Of a stretch of 64,000 nucleotides of DNA, positions 31,926-46,600 are shown piece by piece. This DNA comes from Platynereis dumerilii (taxonomy: Eukaryota; Annelida; Polychaeta; Phyllodocida; Nereididae), in assembly GCA_026936325.1 (NCBI GenBank), contig JAPTHN010000011.1, positions 2,237,001-2,301,000 of the forward strand, written 5' to 3'. The notes beneath the pieces are model-generated. The model made no database searches. It was not told the origin of the DNA and saw nothing but the letters and a program-made list of their open reading frames with translations. A program made the translations under genes and the position numbers. Within the stretch, counting starts at the first letter, position 1. Every line of letters begins with the position of its first letter.

Positions 31926-34900
31926 CTGCAAAGGAGAAAGAGGAAATAATTATTAACAAAGGCCAATCTTTTGTTATTCTCTCCTCGACAGATCCAACAT
32001 TTCAATATTAAATCACAGTCCAATTAATAACAACCCAATATAATTTTTAATTGAAAATGCACTTTTTCAAATCCTGAACATATTATTGCTTATTGATGTC
32101 GGTAGGCTATTTGTTGAAATTGCACTTTTTAAAGATTTCACTTTTTAAAGATTCGTCAGTCTAGCATGCACACCTCCCAGTCATTTGGATGAATAAGGCC
32201 TCAGGTAGAAGTCGAAAGCTCCCAGGTGAGGATAAAAAATTGCTTGTGTGAAGAAGTTTGAACTTTCAATATCAACAGTCTAGAGAACTTCATCAGTGCA
32301 TTAAGTATGAATGAAAAAAAAACAGAAGGAAGGAAGGAAAGGAGAAAGGAGACTAGGTGGAAGGAAGGAATGAAAGAATCTCTAGAAGGGGAAAGGTAGG
32401 AAAGTGAAAGAGGGTTTCCAGAAAGGCACAAGTGAATGAAGGAAAGCAGACAGAATGAAAACTTGGACCAATAACTGAGTTATTTGTCCAAGGTGAAAAT
32501 CTGTAGCGTCACCACGTCATTTCCAAACTCGAATGATGTAGAAATTTTAAAATCTTCTTAGCAGTTCAGTACCTGTGAATATCATGCCGGAACCACAGCG
32601 ATTCATGCACCTTACAGTGCTTGCTGTTTATATTTGTGTGTTTTACGCACCTTAATACTGGGCCATATCGATTGCTGTTTATACGGGGGTGCCGGAAGGA
32701 ATCGTGGGCGACAGGGGTGGTTAGACGAAAAAGGGCAAATCAAAATATTTGGGCGAGAAAGGGAAAATCTAATTTGCGAGAGAAAATATTAATTTAGTGG
32801 CAATAACAATTTTGAATATATACTTATACATTTCGTCTAATGCCCAATGCACACTTGTATTATTTCTGCGAAGTCCTTGCATGCGAGGATGTTGCAACCC
32901 CAAATTCTCTGGTGTGCACAGACTTGCGCTGGTGTTTAATTGACTTGCGATCCTGTCGCAGAATATCTAGCGCTGCACCAACTTGCGATCATGGGGTTGC
33001 AATAGCATCGCATAAGATGGGATCGAATGCGATGCTAGTGTGCTTTGGGCATAAATTCGTTAAGGAAATATAATGTCTTTTCTTTGAGATGAATAGGGTA
33101 ACCTTACCACCCCCCCCCTGCCACTCCTGGCCAAGGGCAGGAGGGGCAATTGCCCCCCAGTACCGGCACCCTTAGGAGGGGAGGAGGGAAGGGAGGAAGG
33201 AAGGGAGGAAGGAAGGTAGGCAGGAAGGGAGAAAGGAAGGAAGAAAGGGGGGAGGGAGGAAAGAAGAAGCAAGGTAGCAGGGTTATTGATTTTTTTATCC
33301 AGTTAAAATCATGATTAAGAACAATTTATTCATTTTAAATAAAATAAACTATGATTTTAATGTATTTAGTGTTTTTATTAAATCATGATTTAAATCCTAT
33401 TGATTGAATCCAACCTTCCTGGAAGGGTGGGAGAAAGGAAGGGAGAAAGGAAGGAATAAGGCATTTAAGGAAAGGAAGGACTGAAGGATGGAAAAAGGGA
33501 AAAAGGAAAGAAAGACGACAAAATATGCCTATATCGAGAAAGATAGATCCTTGTAGATGGTCATGTAGACAGCTAGACAGGCAAATGGATAGATAGGCAG
33601 TCCATCTACAAGCATCTCTTAAAGTGCCTGCTCGTTATTCTTACATTTGTCATAATAATACAACTACCTGCTCACACTTAAAAACTCACACCTTTTAAAA
33701 CAGCTTAAAAACTAACTTTTAATTGAGGTATGACCATGAAATTTTTCAATGATCTGGCTGAATATCCCTTCCTAGGGTCTGGAAAGTTTCAATGAAAAAC
33801 ATTGAGAATCGCCTGCATGCATCAGACCACATTTAGAGAAACTTCTTCAAAAACCAAAATCGCCACCCAATGCAAATCGAGCCAACAAACATTTCTGCAT
33901 TAAGTCCATCAGCATCACATTTTTGGAGTTGACGGATAACGAAAGTTCCCTTGACTCCTTCAAACAATTTTATTGCAATTTGTTGGATTTCCGTTGAATT
34001 GCAGCCCAAGTAGGTTTTTTTTTCACATTTTTTTTGTCACATCGTTTTCAAAAAAGGTGTGTGATAAGCTTGGACAATTAGCCCAATGTGAATATTTTTT
34101 GAAATGAACTCTTACTGCACTTCTTTGTTGACAATTTGAAATCATTAACATGTGGATGTGGTGCGTATTCTTCACACCACAGCCTCATTCAACTTTGAGA
34201 ATCCCAAATTTGAAAAAATCTTGCAAATTGTGTCTGGCGCTTTGAAAAACCAATGTGTTTTCTTCAAACTTTCAAAATCTTTAAACCACTCTGTTAGTAA
34301 GCAGGCTTGGGAGTTTACAAAGAATTGTCTTGAGTAGTTTACAAGCTCTGTCTTGTGCGTTTCTAAGTGTGAGCAGTTTGCTTGTACATGGCTTGTATTT
34401 TGGTCACTTGATAACTCGACTGAGGTTCAAATAACAAATGAGACATTTGTTGTTCACACCGTTTGTTCAAGTTCAATTCTTGGGCCTTGCCAGTTATTTA
34501 CCCTTTTTGCACGCTCAAAAAGTTGTCTGTCACAAGTGAATTTAAGGAATTTTAGCTGTCACCCAAGAGATAGGGAGTTATTTAGCAGGGGTGCGGCCTT
34601 TGTGTGAAAAGAGCTGATAAATCTCGACAAAGTAACATGTGTTCTTGCCCAATGCATGACAAAAATTACCATTATTTCCAATTTTAATGACTCGCGTTCA
34701 GTGTTCACAATGTATGCAAATAGCATAAGAACAACACATTTCCAAATATGATGCTAATTGTATATACTGAAAAATTCAGTCATTTTTCATCCATTGTCAG
34801 ACTGTAATCACTGTATCCAGTGCATAATGTATTTTCTATATCATTGGTCAGACAATATGTTGTTTGAAAGTAAAATTGCTATTCACACTGGAGTTCTTAT

Positions 34901-37610
34901 TCATTTCCTACTTGAGTTAGAGTTGGGGGCACCATGTTGCTTGGATTGCTCAATGCTCACGGCAGCGAGAAGTCATAGTCACCCAGTAAAAGCCATCAGA
35001 TTTGACATACAACAAGCATCTATTGACTATTTAGAATATATATATTTATTACCAGTTTAGCTAGAGTGATGCTGATTGGTCAAAATCAATCATGAAAACA
35101 TCATAAAACCTGAGATATTGACAAAGTGAACAAGGCTTCTGATGAGGTTGAAAGCTTTTTGGTAAGGTAATCATTTTCCAGCCAAAGTTTATTCTATGTT
35201 ATTTATGAATATTCCTCGGACAGATAAGTGTACACGATATGATTACATCAACTCATATTACATGGTTTGGGTGCAATATGATTTTTTTTTCAAATTTTTT
35301 TTCTTTTTTCCCCCACATATCAAATTTATTCCCCCCCCCCGATTAAATAGATTTTTCCCAGTTTTTTTTTCCTCCGAAAATTCATTTTCCTAATTTTTGT
35401 GTAGATTTATTCTGCCTAAAACACTATGTAATTTTCTGCTGTTGTAGAATGGAACATTATATTGGAGGTCATGTAATAAAACAAGTACAGTTTGCTCACT
35501 TATTATCGTGCAATTTGAAAATTTATATGCACTTATAAATTTAATCATATATATATGCATCCTTGTCTTTCATATCCCATATCCATACCCATCCTCATTT
35601 TCATTTTATATCTTTAAAAAATTATTATATAAAGTGGGGGCAGCAATCACATGGTTTTATTGTAATGTTGTCCTGTATTATCTTGTTAGTTATCTTGTTA
35701 TTATTCTGGGACTATCTAATGAAAAATGTATGTGCATAATGCATCAATAAATTCTTATCTATCTTTCTGTCTATCTATTAATCTCTATCTATCTGTCTAT
35801 CTTGTCATTTTTATTCACATGTGCCAAATATGTTTTCATATCAGATGAGAATTCACACTCACGCAAGCATTTTGTTGACAAGTTTTAGTATTGACCAAAT
35901 TTCAAAACATGATATTCCTAACTCACTTGCAAATGGCACTGTAAGTCATCCAATGATTGTTTTTTTTTATTATTATTACTTTCAAACTTTATTGATTTTT
36001 TAAAAATTTTATTGACTGCTCAACTGAAAAAGCAATATAGAGTTGTTGTTTTTTTTTCTGGGGTTATAATGAAGAATTTTCCAAATGGCTAAATTATTTC
36101 ACAAGAACACTTTCTTGGAGACAATCAGACAGGTTTATGGAATTATTATATTTTTGTCTGCCTTTGCTGGCCCACCAATAGAAGATAATAGCTGCATCCT
36201 GCTACAACTAGTGCTTTTGGAGGTGTCCTTGGTTCTTTCTGTCTTTATACAATATCTAGAGTAATGAAGAAAGTGAATCTTATTCTGAGATATATGGCCT
36301 ACCTCGCATTCACCATAAGACAATCTGTAAAAATACCTGCTGACGCAAGTTCTAAACTCTGCAACAGATTCAGCTTTTTTTCAAGATAAAGGTCATAGAA
36401 GTAGTTCAAGGCAAAGACAGTGTATAATGCACTGTCTTGGATAGTTAGACCTGGTCTTAAGTCATTTAAACCTGGTTTTACTAAGTAATAGATGAATCCT
36501 TTCTTGTTTGACAACAATTCATTGTAATTGTTGCACATTCATGTTCCTCAGTTCATTTGAAGGTTGGTAGCCCTGAAGGCAACAGGTCAGAATTCTTTGT
36601 TCTCAGGAAATAATACAATACAATAATTTTGTAGATAGAAAGATAGATGGAAAGATAGATAGAAAGATCGATAGATAGATAGATAGGTAGATAGATAGAT
36701 AGAAATAACACAACACATTAATTTCATAGATTAATTTTATAGATAGATAGATAGATTGATAGACGGATGGATATATAGATAGGTAGGTCTATAGTGCAGC
36801 CCTCTCAGCCAAGGTCTCTTTGGTGAGGCTGATTATTACAGTCGCTGGGCAAAATTTTATTTTGAAGTTACAGAAGTAGGTCAAGGTCACTCATGTCACA
36901 ACTCGTTCAAGGTTTTACAGTGATACACTATCCCTGTGAGTTTGATGACTCTATATAGTCTGTTTCCCTTGAGTTGTGAGCGGAAAAATGCACAAACTGC
37001 CTCACAAGCATATCCAATTCCTCACCTTTAACACCAAAAACTGCACTATCTTGAGCTAATGCATCTGTTTCTCAAAAATCATCAGATCTGGTCCTGCTTC
37101 ATCAGTGTCCATGGGCATATCTGGTATCTTTTTAGGGGTTTTCAGCAGAGGTAAAACCCCTTATATGTGCACCCTTTATTGAATATCTACACCACTGATA
37201 CAACTCCCAGTATCACCAGGACCTCTGTGATTTCATGTGATAAACAGGTCATGGTTCATCAATGCTGTTGACATCTGCAGTTTAGGAACCGCTCTCAACT
37301 CAGGGGCTACAGGCTATAGGATCAATAGTAGTAAAGGCAGCTGGGTGGTGCAGTGGTTAAGGTTCCTGCCTGCTCCGCTGGAGGTCTTTGCCTGCATGGG
37401 TTCATCTCCCGGTTGGACCTTTTATGAGCAAAAACCCAGATGGATGTCGTTAAATTGGTGGCCCCTTGTATCAGTGTCTGTGCTGGGCAAGTAAAAGATC
37501 CCTCACATGGGGTGAATGTGTAACATGTTGAGGATTCCCTCTCTCTCTCTCATCTCATCAATCAACCCTCGTGAGAGCCCAGAACTGGGCTTAGAGGGCT
37601 GCACTTCCCA

Positions 37611-37685
<75 letters not shown>

Positions 37686-40600
37686 GTAGTAAAGTTATCT
37701 TGTACACAAGGATGGAGGACAGACAGATGGACAGATGAACCTTCTGCAATACCAGGCTATGTGAACGTAAAAATGGTATATAAAATAAATACAATGGACA
37801 ACTGAACTTACCTTCCCAAAATATGTCAATTCCCTTCCTTTCTTCCCCCGGAATTTGGCCCTCACCCATTGACCTGGCAGGATCAGGGGCACTGCAACAA
37901 AACAAGACTTTCACACCACAGCTTCCAGCCTTGAATAATTACATATCGCACATGTCATAAACACTCATAACATTAAGGCCAGCCTGCTGCTGCTATTCTT
38001 TGGGACCAGCAGTGAATGAAGACAGCAGGATTGCATTGCACACACTGTTAAAAAGTAGCTGGTGCTGCCTTGGAATGTCACATGCTGTAGGCCTACTCAT
38101 TGTGCACATCATGAAGTGATGATCTGATTCAGAGCCAACAGTTGAGCTAACTGTTGCACCTAAGAATACTCTTAGATTAAACCTTCAAGGGCAATGGCCG
38201 CAGAACTGACCAGTAGAACTGGTAGAACTGGCAGAACTGGTCGAGGTACGCTGTATGCATGATGCCAGGTTGTAGACCCCGAAGCAAGCTATTCAGAGTC
38301 ATTAGAAATCTCCCTTTGCTTGGCTTTGCTTCTGACTGTTAACTCTGACTTCACTAGACTTCAATTTCAGCTAAATTACTATTTATATTGCACTCTTTTG
38401 TAAATTAATCTTGAAATAAAAGACGCATCTCTTCAACTTTGTTGGCACCTCCAATTTTCACTCCCTATTGTAGCTACATACACCAAACTTGGCATGTCCT
38501 TCGACACTGACATTGCCTTTCTGTGTGGATCATAAAATATCTTAAAAATGGGACATTTTCCTTAGAAATCAACCTCTTTGACAGCCCCACTTAAGAAAAT
38601 CTGTCACTCCCGACATTTTCAATAACCAGCTCTTCCATTATTTGCACACCCTCCCCCTGCTGCATCTGCTGAGGCAATGAATTTCGGAGGGAAGCATTTT
38701 GACAAACAGCAACAGCATGAGTTATCATCAAGTAATTAAAGGCTCATCTCACAGGCCTACAGATCTATGCAGTCCATTTACCAGCATCCATTGTAGATTG
38801 CTATTTGAATTCTCGTATCTGAGAATGTTCTTACACTGCCACACAACAATGTCAGCAAACTCACACAGATAGATAGCTCTAATTGATTTGAAAATTAATT
38901 TCGGAGCCTATGAGACATATACTTTGCAAGTTCTATCCCTAGCCCCAACTCATTATCCAACTTTGACAAGACTCTCCATGCGCTTAGGATATATATATTC
39001 TTTAGATACATGTACATACAAATGTAGATTTGGGCCTATAGATAGATGACCTTTCCAACTAATGATGAATTAATACACAATGACTTTACTCACGCATTTG
39101 CCATGTTCCTACACTTATCTTAATGGCATTTTCGACTCCAACGGGCATTCTAGTATTCTGTAACATTACAGTGTCATAACTAAGCAAACTTTCATTATTT
39201 TCTCACAAGGAGAAGAGTGTTGTTTGTAAATGTGGCTGTTTTGTGTGACTTGAAAATTTGGCAAAGTCTGGGGGTTGACTCGGATGGAATTTTATTTGGT
39301 GGGAAATTATTTATTTCACTGCAACAGCAACAGTAATTATTTATTTCGGATATGTGGTGTACCCAAGTATTTTCTCTCTGAATCAGGTAACACCCTGTTA
39401 AGAAATACCCCCACAAGAAATTATTTATGTAAAGAGTGCTCCAAAAATTATATATAAACTGGGCTCATTTTGTAGCCTCTACAGACGTCTAGAGAGTCTG
39501 CAGGTGGCCTGTGTAGGTTCTCTGAGACGTCTGTAGAGGCCCTGGGGGGGTTCTCATCGCAAAAACTTATAGGGGTGCTAAGCTGAGCGTCTCGCACCCA
39601 GACCCAGTAACGGAGTGCCGTGAACCCAAAAAGAGGACCCTGAACTAGGGAAAATTCACCCTCGAAGAGGCATAAATTTTCTATTACTTAATTGAAGTTC
39701 ATTTAAAAGTAATTATTTCAATAATTTCTACAAATTAATATTTATTTTATTGCCATATACGGCCTTCTGAAAGGAATTTTATTGCGAAATTTTGGATTCT
39801 AGAAATGATGGACCAGGTCTAGGGAATTTCAGACCTCATTTTAGGACCCTTAGCTAGGGAAAATGACCCCTTGAAGAGCTCTTTTCAGTCGAGCATAGGT
39901 GTAGACTAACATATAGTAAGAAGCCCCCCCAGGGTAGAGGCTCATTTAATCAGATATCTAGACCATTTACAGATGTTCTGTTTAGAGACATTAGAGTCTA
40001 CGGAGACGTCTGTAACGGCTAATTATTTTGGATATCCAGACGGTCTGTAGGCAACAGATAAATCACTGCTACGGACTTCAAACTAGATCCTTATTAACCA
40101 TTTTCTGTGTACTATAAATGTCTGCATTTTATGATTATCAGTGATTGGTCTGGATGTCACAGGTTTTCATTATTTGGAGATGTCTGTAAAGGTTCTAATA
40201 TGGCATAACAAAGACTGTCTGTTGTACCAAGAATTTTGAGTGCTCCAGACGTCTGTAGTTGTTCTGAAATGAACATCTAAAGACATATGACCACATCTGG
40301 AAATACAGAAAAGAACGATTTCTTGACTGTCTAGATTGGCCAAATATTTTGAATTAACAGACGTCTCAAGAGAGCACCAAAGTGATGACTGGAGACACTC
40401 TAGACGTCTGCAGAACCCCTGTTTTGGGTCTTGTTTATAGCTGCCAAAAATAATTAAAGGTTGGTTCATTCTTCAAATACTTTGTATACATAATTCATTC
40501 ATATATTATATTACTTTATACTTTATTCACAGAGAAATATCAACACGATACATATGTGATGATGGTATATATATCATGGGGTTGTGCCATTTAAAAAGAA

Positions 40601-43600
40601 TAATATATTATTTTAATATAACTACATCTTTGATTTTTATCATCATCACGTGACCAATGACTGTGTGGTATGTTGTGATGTTACTAATTGTTAGACTAAA
40701 AATGAAACTGATGTGTTAAGAGTCTAGAATTATGATTTAATGCCTGCTGTGCCAGATGACCAAACTTAATTCCAGGCACAGCCTCCTCGTGCAATATGAC
40801 ATATCAAAATAATTTACTTACAAGCTAAAACTTCGTCTTCCTCGTGTCCCTCCTCCTCGTGTCCCTCCTCCTCGTGTCCCTCCTCCTCGTGTCCCTCCTC
40901 CTCGTGTCCCTCCTCCTCGTGTCCCTCCTCCTCGTGTCCCTCGCCCTCCTCCTGACTGTCTTCCGTTACAGTGATCTCAAACTGCGCATGATGCTCATTT
41001 TCTGTGTCAGTCTCCTGCTGAAAAATACAATTTGGTCTATGAGATACACTCTAAAAAATGTCGGGACAAAATTGGTTTTTTAGATTCAAAATGGTTTTTG
41101 GAAAAACCAAAGTTTGTTCGTCCATGAAACAATCACAGGCCTGTAGTTGGTCCTTGGTCCATCTGGGAGCCTTTCATCTCTGATACAAAATATCGTCCCA
41201 AGCTATATAACATCATCACTAGATATAGAATAGAAAGGAAAGTTCAAAACTAATGAGCTTAAGACCTGGAGCTTAGGGATATGTTATATATTGGAGCCCT
41301 TCCCAGCTGGCTGGACTTCTGCCACAGCAGCCCGCGGGTTCTATGCCCACTGGCTGCCGTGGTCCCAGCTGGCATACCCAGTGCAGGGAATAGCTACCTA
41401 AAACAGCCTATGAGGGGCAGTTTTTATCTGGCTGCATAGGTCAACACAGTGTACACTGTCTATACATGTAAAACCAGAATTTAAAGAACCCTTATGTGAA
41501 CAGCGGAAACCGTGACTGAGGTGGGCCTACTTGAGTCTTGCCAATTTTGGAGCACCAGTGACAGAACTGCCACCTATATGAGGACTGGGGATCCAGGGGA
41601 GAACATGTTATGGCTTCTATTTATTATTTCTTCATGAAGTTCTCATTATTACCTTTCCCTGGTTCTTTCCATGGTAACATATTAACTGGGAGACCAAATG
41701 GTCTCCCTGTGGACAGATTTGGTCTCCAAGTCTTGGCCAATTTTGTATCACTGGGAGACCAATTTTCCCAGAGAATCTCATTAATTTCATATTTGGTTTG
41801 TCAATATCTTGTAGTTCTTGGGTGCTTTTGAAAGCAAGACTCCTTCTTTCGATACCAAACATCAGGGTTCCCACAGTCATGGAAAGTCAGTGCCGCTTGG
41901 ATATGTCACACATGTAAGAGCTTTAAAACAAGCCATCATTCATTAAAATTCGATAAGAATTGAGTGAACTGGAGCATTTTTCCTGACTCCAGTCATTTAT
42001 TTTTCAATGTCATGTCATTAGGCAGGGCAGTGGAGTTTGCCAGTTCGCCAGTTTGCTTCGCTTAATACACTAAGCCGGAGTGTGGGAGGGTGATGGGGAT
42101 ATTGGGATAATGTCCTGTATTTTTGCACTGTTACATGCAGTGTATTGTACAAGTTCATTGTTGGGATCACAGTATTGTGGCACTGATATATCCTTGGTAT
42201 AAAACTAGCTATTGGCAGATTATTTCTAATACTCTCTTCTGGGGTTTCTGTCCATTTGAGGTTTCTGAGAAATTTGTTCTTATTTTAACAAATGTATAGT
42301 CATATCATGCAAGCGATTAGGGTTACATTTGTCACCTCTAAATAGCCTATAAGAAGATAAAGCAGTGAAACATAAGTTACAGTCTAGGAATGGTGACCAA
42401 GAGACCTTCATGCAAAAATACAAAATCTGAAATTGGTCCTTCATTCCAGGAGAAAATGAGGAAAAACCTCCACTTTTCGTTTTTTTTTTAAATTGTCATA
42501 GCATCAAGGAAAATGTATTTCCAAGGCTGAAAATGGCACCAAAGTTGTATCATATCTTAGGTTACGTCCACTCCGCATTTCATTATTGACCTCTCATTTT
42601 TGAAAAAAAAAAAGCCCATTATGAGACTTTTTGATATGCAGATCGTAACCCTAGCCTCCCTGGTTTTATGTTACTCGAGAAGACTGGTATATATAGGATT
42701 GTCTCTCATGCTCATGCCAAAATTAAGAAAAATGGAGTATTTTTAACCGAAATAATGCATAAAATGTTTCTTTGCACAATTTGCTTAAGAACTAGGTCTA
42801 GACCAAGCATATTGGAATGGAAATGGCGTGAGAATGTTCCCTAAAGAACAGCCTTCGACATGGTACCTTTACATTGTCTCTGTGACATCATTTTCTACTA
42901 AATTGACATTCTTACAACAAACATCAAATAGGACGGTTTTAACAATTCAAAAACCTGAAAAATTAGTTCCTCATGCCAATTTTATCTGAAATAGAGGTGT
43001 TGCACAACTTTCTCGGCCCAAAACTAAGAAAGTTAGGCTGACCAATTCCTGTTTTGGTGGCCATTTTGAATTCGGCCATTTTCTCAAAATCCTCAAGGAC
43101 AGAGAGAGAGAGGAAATTGGCTCTCATTACCCACCATGTATGTTTTATGGAGGGTCTAAGGACACCAAATCCACTGAGAAAAAGACTTTATCCATCGGTG
43201 CAGTGCCGTCTGAGCTGCTGAGGCTTCATTTAAGCATTTTTAAAAGCATGTAATTCCCGGAACCTGGACGTCCCGTAACTCCCGCTCCCACTAACTCCTG
43301 CTAACTCCCGCTTGCTCACACTGACTCCTGCTTACTCCCGTAACTCCTGCTAACTCTCGTAACTCCCGTAACTCCCACTAACTGCAGTAACTCCCACTAA
43401 CTCCTGCTAACTCCCGTAACTCCTGCTTACTCTCGTAACTCCCGTAACTCCCACTAACTGCAGTAACTCCCACTAACTCCTGCTAACTCGAGTAACTCCC
43501 ACTAACTTCCGCTAACTCCTGCAACTCCCATTTAACTCCTGTCAACTCCTGGTAACTCCCAGTAAATCCCACATCCAGGGGCGGACTGGCCTATGTGGCA

Positions 43601-46600
43601 AAGTGGCAACTGCCACGGGCTCATTCACTCAGGGGGGCCCACAAGATGTCAAAAAATAAACATTTTGAGAAAAGAGCAAAATTTTGCTATCAAGTTCATT
43701 ATTATGTGTTGAAATTACACAAACTGAAAAGGACAGCCACCTCTGACATGAAGGCCCCAAACCAAATATTAACAATTTGCCAAAATAGACCTGTATAATT
43801 TTTATTTTTTAATTGGAAATACCGCCGTCAGTAGAGACGTAGGGGCCCATTGATTTATTTTGCCATGGGGCCCAAAATGCCGCCAGTCCGCCCCTGCCCT
43901 CATTTCCTGGTAACCCCTGTCAACTCCTGTAACTCCAACCAACTCTTGCTTACTCTCGTAACTCCCGCAACTCACGGTAACTCCTGTCAACTTCCGTAAC
44001 TCCAGTAACTCCCTGAAGTCCCAAATGGAGGCTCGATTTGGAAGTTACATGCTTAAATTGGGCCTAGTGCAGGGAATATCTGCCAGCTCCAAGTTTTACC
44101 CGGGACTTGAGAAGAAACTCCCAAATGTCCGAGACAATTAATCTTACCCCATTAACGGCAGTTTTAGTACAGTATTAAAATAAGCACTTCTACTTACATT
44201 GTATTGTCTATCGATAACCAAAAATTGGTAGAAGGTGAAGAAAATTGTGAAAGAACTGCAAATTATATTGAAAGACATTTGTGGACCAGGACAGACCAGC
44301 TGCTAAACTGCTAACATGCATGACCTACACCGAATCAAGATAGATAGATAGATAGATAGATATGGTAAGTGCAGCCCTCTATGCCCAGTTATGGGCGCCC
44401 AATGCCGCCCACAAGGTTGATTGATGAGATTCGAAGAGAGCAGGAGTCCTCAACATGTTACTCATCTACCCCATGTGAGGGATCTTTTACTTGCCCAGCT
44501 GATTTCAACGTCAAAAGGGCTCCCTACAACACGAGTTAGAGGGCCCTAAAGATGAACAGAGGCCAACATAAAATTGCTAATCTCTCTTTACCACATAAAA
44601 TACTATAAGTTGTTTGTTATATTAAATACAGTAATCAGCGCGGAATTGAAATTTTAATAGTTTTAGTTCAAGTAAACCTTTAATTTAAATTATCTGTGCC
44701 CTCTCTTCTCCGATTATATTGCCAAATAATAAAATTGTTTAAGGATCCTACCTCTTGTCCACAAAATCTCAACCTTCTGGGTGTCCGATTTTTCGTGGCT
44801 GTTCTCCGGCCCGGAGTATCAGGTGCAATCTGAAACCACCATAATAAGTGCTGTAAAAACAATAAATTGTTGCATCAGGTGTTATTGTGTTTAGGTACTG
44901 AAAACCGAATTTTAAACCAATTAGTGCCATTTTTTGCAAAAAAAGTTTTTTTTTCTAAATGATACACCAAAATATGCAACATCCGGGGCATTCTTCCAAA
45001 ATTAGACAAATTTTAAGTTTGCAATTTCTTTAGAAAGGACTTTGAATTGCTTGGTCAAGTAGTGGCATTTTGTTCAGGATTTTCAGATCGATCAACCCAA
45101 TGAGAGGGTGTACATGGTTGTGGGCCAGTCAAACAGTTCAAAGTGAACTACCGGTAATAAAGTCATACAGATAGGAGTGATACAATTATGTCCTGAAAAT
45201 GTCATTGTAATGGTATGATAATGGAGTACCTGTGCAATATTCCTTTCTGGACTGGTGATGTCATCTGAAAGAAAATGCAACGTTAACTTGGGAAAAACTA
45301 CAGATTCAAAAGCACCAAATTCACTTATACTAGGTTCAGCCTTTAAACCTGGCATAATTGTGTAGTTCCAAAGGTTAGCATAATATTACCCCATTAAAGG
45401 TAGTTTTAGTACAGTATGGATGTGTTTTCAAATTCCGCTATGGCCTAATCCAAAGGTTACATTTGTATCAGTATAAGATTGCTCACTGTTTGGTCAGCAC
45501 ATCTCTTGCTTTGAGGAGATATATCTTAAATCGGCACTGTATAAAATCATACTTCATGTTATCATATAATGCGACACTGATTCCATTGCACTGCGGTCCT
45601 TGGGAATTGGTTTCTGAAAACAGGTGACAAGTACATAGCAACGGCTGGATAGCATACCAGCGGTATGGGTCCACCTCGCTAAATGTCATTTGTATTATGT
45701 CCTTAGTACAAGCATGAACCAAATGCTATTAAAATTTAATTTCTTCCTTGTGGATATTCCTCTTGTGATTGTTCCATGGTACAAGCCACTAAATGACAAT
45801 AGGGGGAATGAAAAAAGTCTATTCCAGATGTGATTCTAAATGCATGCATGGTCATGGGGAAATGGAGAAAGTCAAGGTTTAACCTTGCACAATCAGGGTA
45901 CCTTCCATTAGTTCATCTTCTTATTTCAAAAAGAACATTAAGTAGAAAATGGAACCTATTTTGTGTCACAGATATCTTTCAAGTATAGGATATATACGTT
46001 CAAAATCCCATTTTCATTTCATGAAAGTCAAAAAACGAAAATAGGATATTGGCTGAGAATCCTATTTCAAATTTTTGAAATAGAAAGATTAGTGTGTATC
46101 CTACATTTATTTAATGTCTGTGTATTGGGAAATAGGTTAATTTTCTATTTCTTATCGTTCTATTTAAATAGTATAGGAAAATGAACTAATGGAAGGTACC
46201 CTGATTTTGCACCTTGTCTCAACTCCGTTGCAAAATTGCACCGGTGTTTGCTTATATGTCAACATCAAATTTTAAAAGCAATGATGATCTTAATTGTTCT
46301 ATATAGGCCTATAGATATTCTAGCTGACGGCCTGACATGTGTGTAGCTGTTAAAGTATGATAACATTACATGAAGCAAATGGTAAATATGTTCACTCAGG
46401 CTATGTTTTGCTATATTTCTGTGCAGACTTTTCTTTTTGCATGCTTTGTCTTGTACCTAGAATAGGGCAGGACTGGGGTCATACATTTTGGAAAATCTTG
46501 GCCACATCGTACCTAATCATCGATTGGAAGCACTTGGAACTAACGACACACGCAGCTTACCCCTCACCGTACCAGACAAGAAGAATAAGTTACCCGGTAT

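Larger units (their letters stand above)
31930..37320. other. Large intron (exon 8-9), repeats only
   Basis: 5.9 kb intron of the 371-aa gene. It contains GGAA-type purine tracts (32320-32470, 33172-33260, 33420-33520), the MITE at 32685, TCTATC tracts near 35755-35805 and GATA tracts at 36630-36785. A 79-codon minus frame at 36299-36538 is not supported by other evidence. Confidence 0.5.

Noticed and set aside
36299-36538. Minus-strand 79-codon frame (ALYTVFALNYFYDLYLEKK)
   Set aside because: It looks protein-like and ends near a GT, but has no convincing acceptor, no known motif, and does not fit the phases of the surrounding gene.
37346-37409. Functional tRNA gene
   Set aside because: Box A and B are present, but the cloverleaf is not complete, the sequence continues into a SINE body and TATC tail, and target duplications flank the whole.
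40844-41083. Plus-strand SLLLVSLLLV frame
   Set aside because: Complement of the GHEEE repeat exon on the minus strand; the minus strand has matching splice sites and phases.
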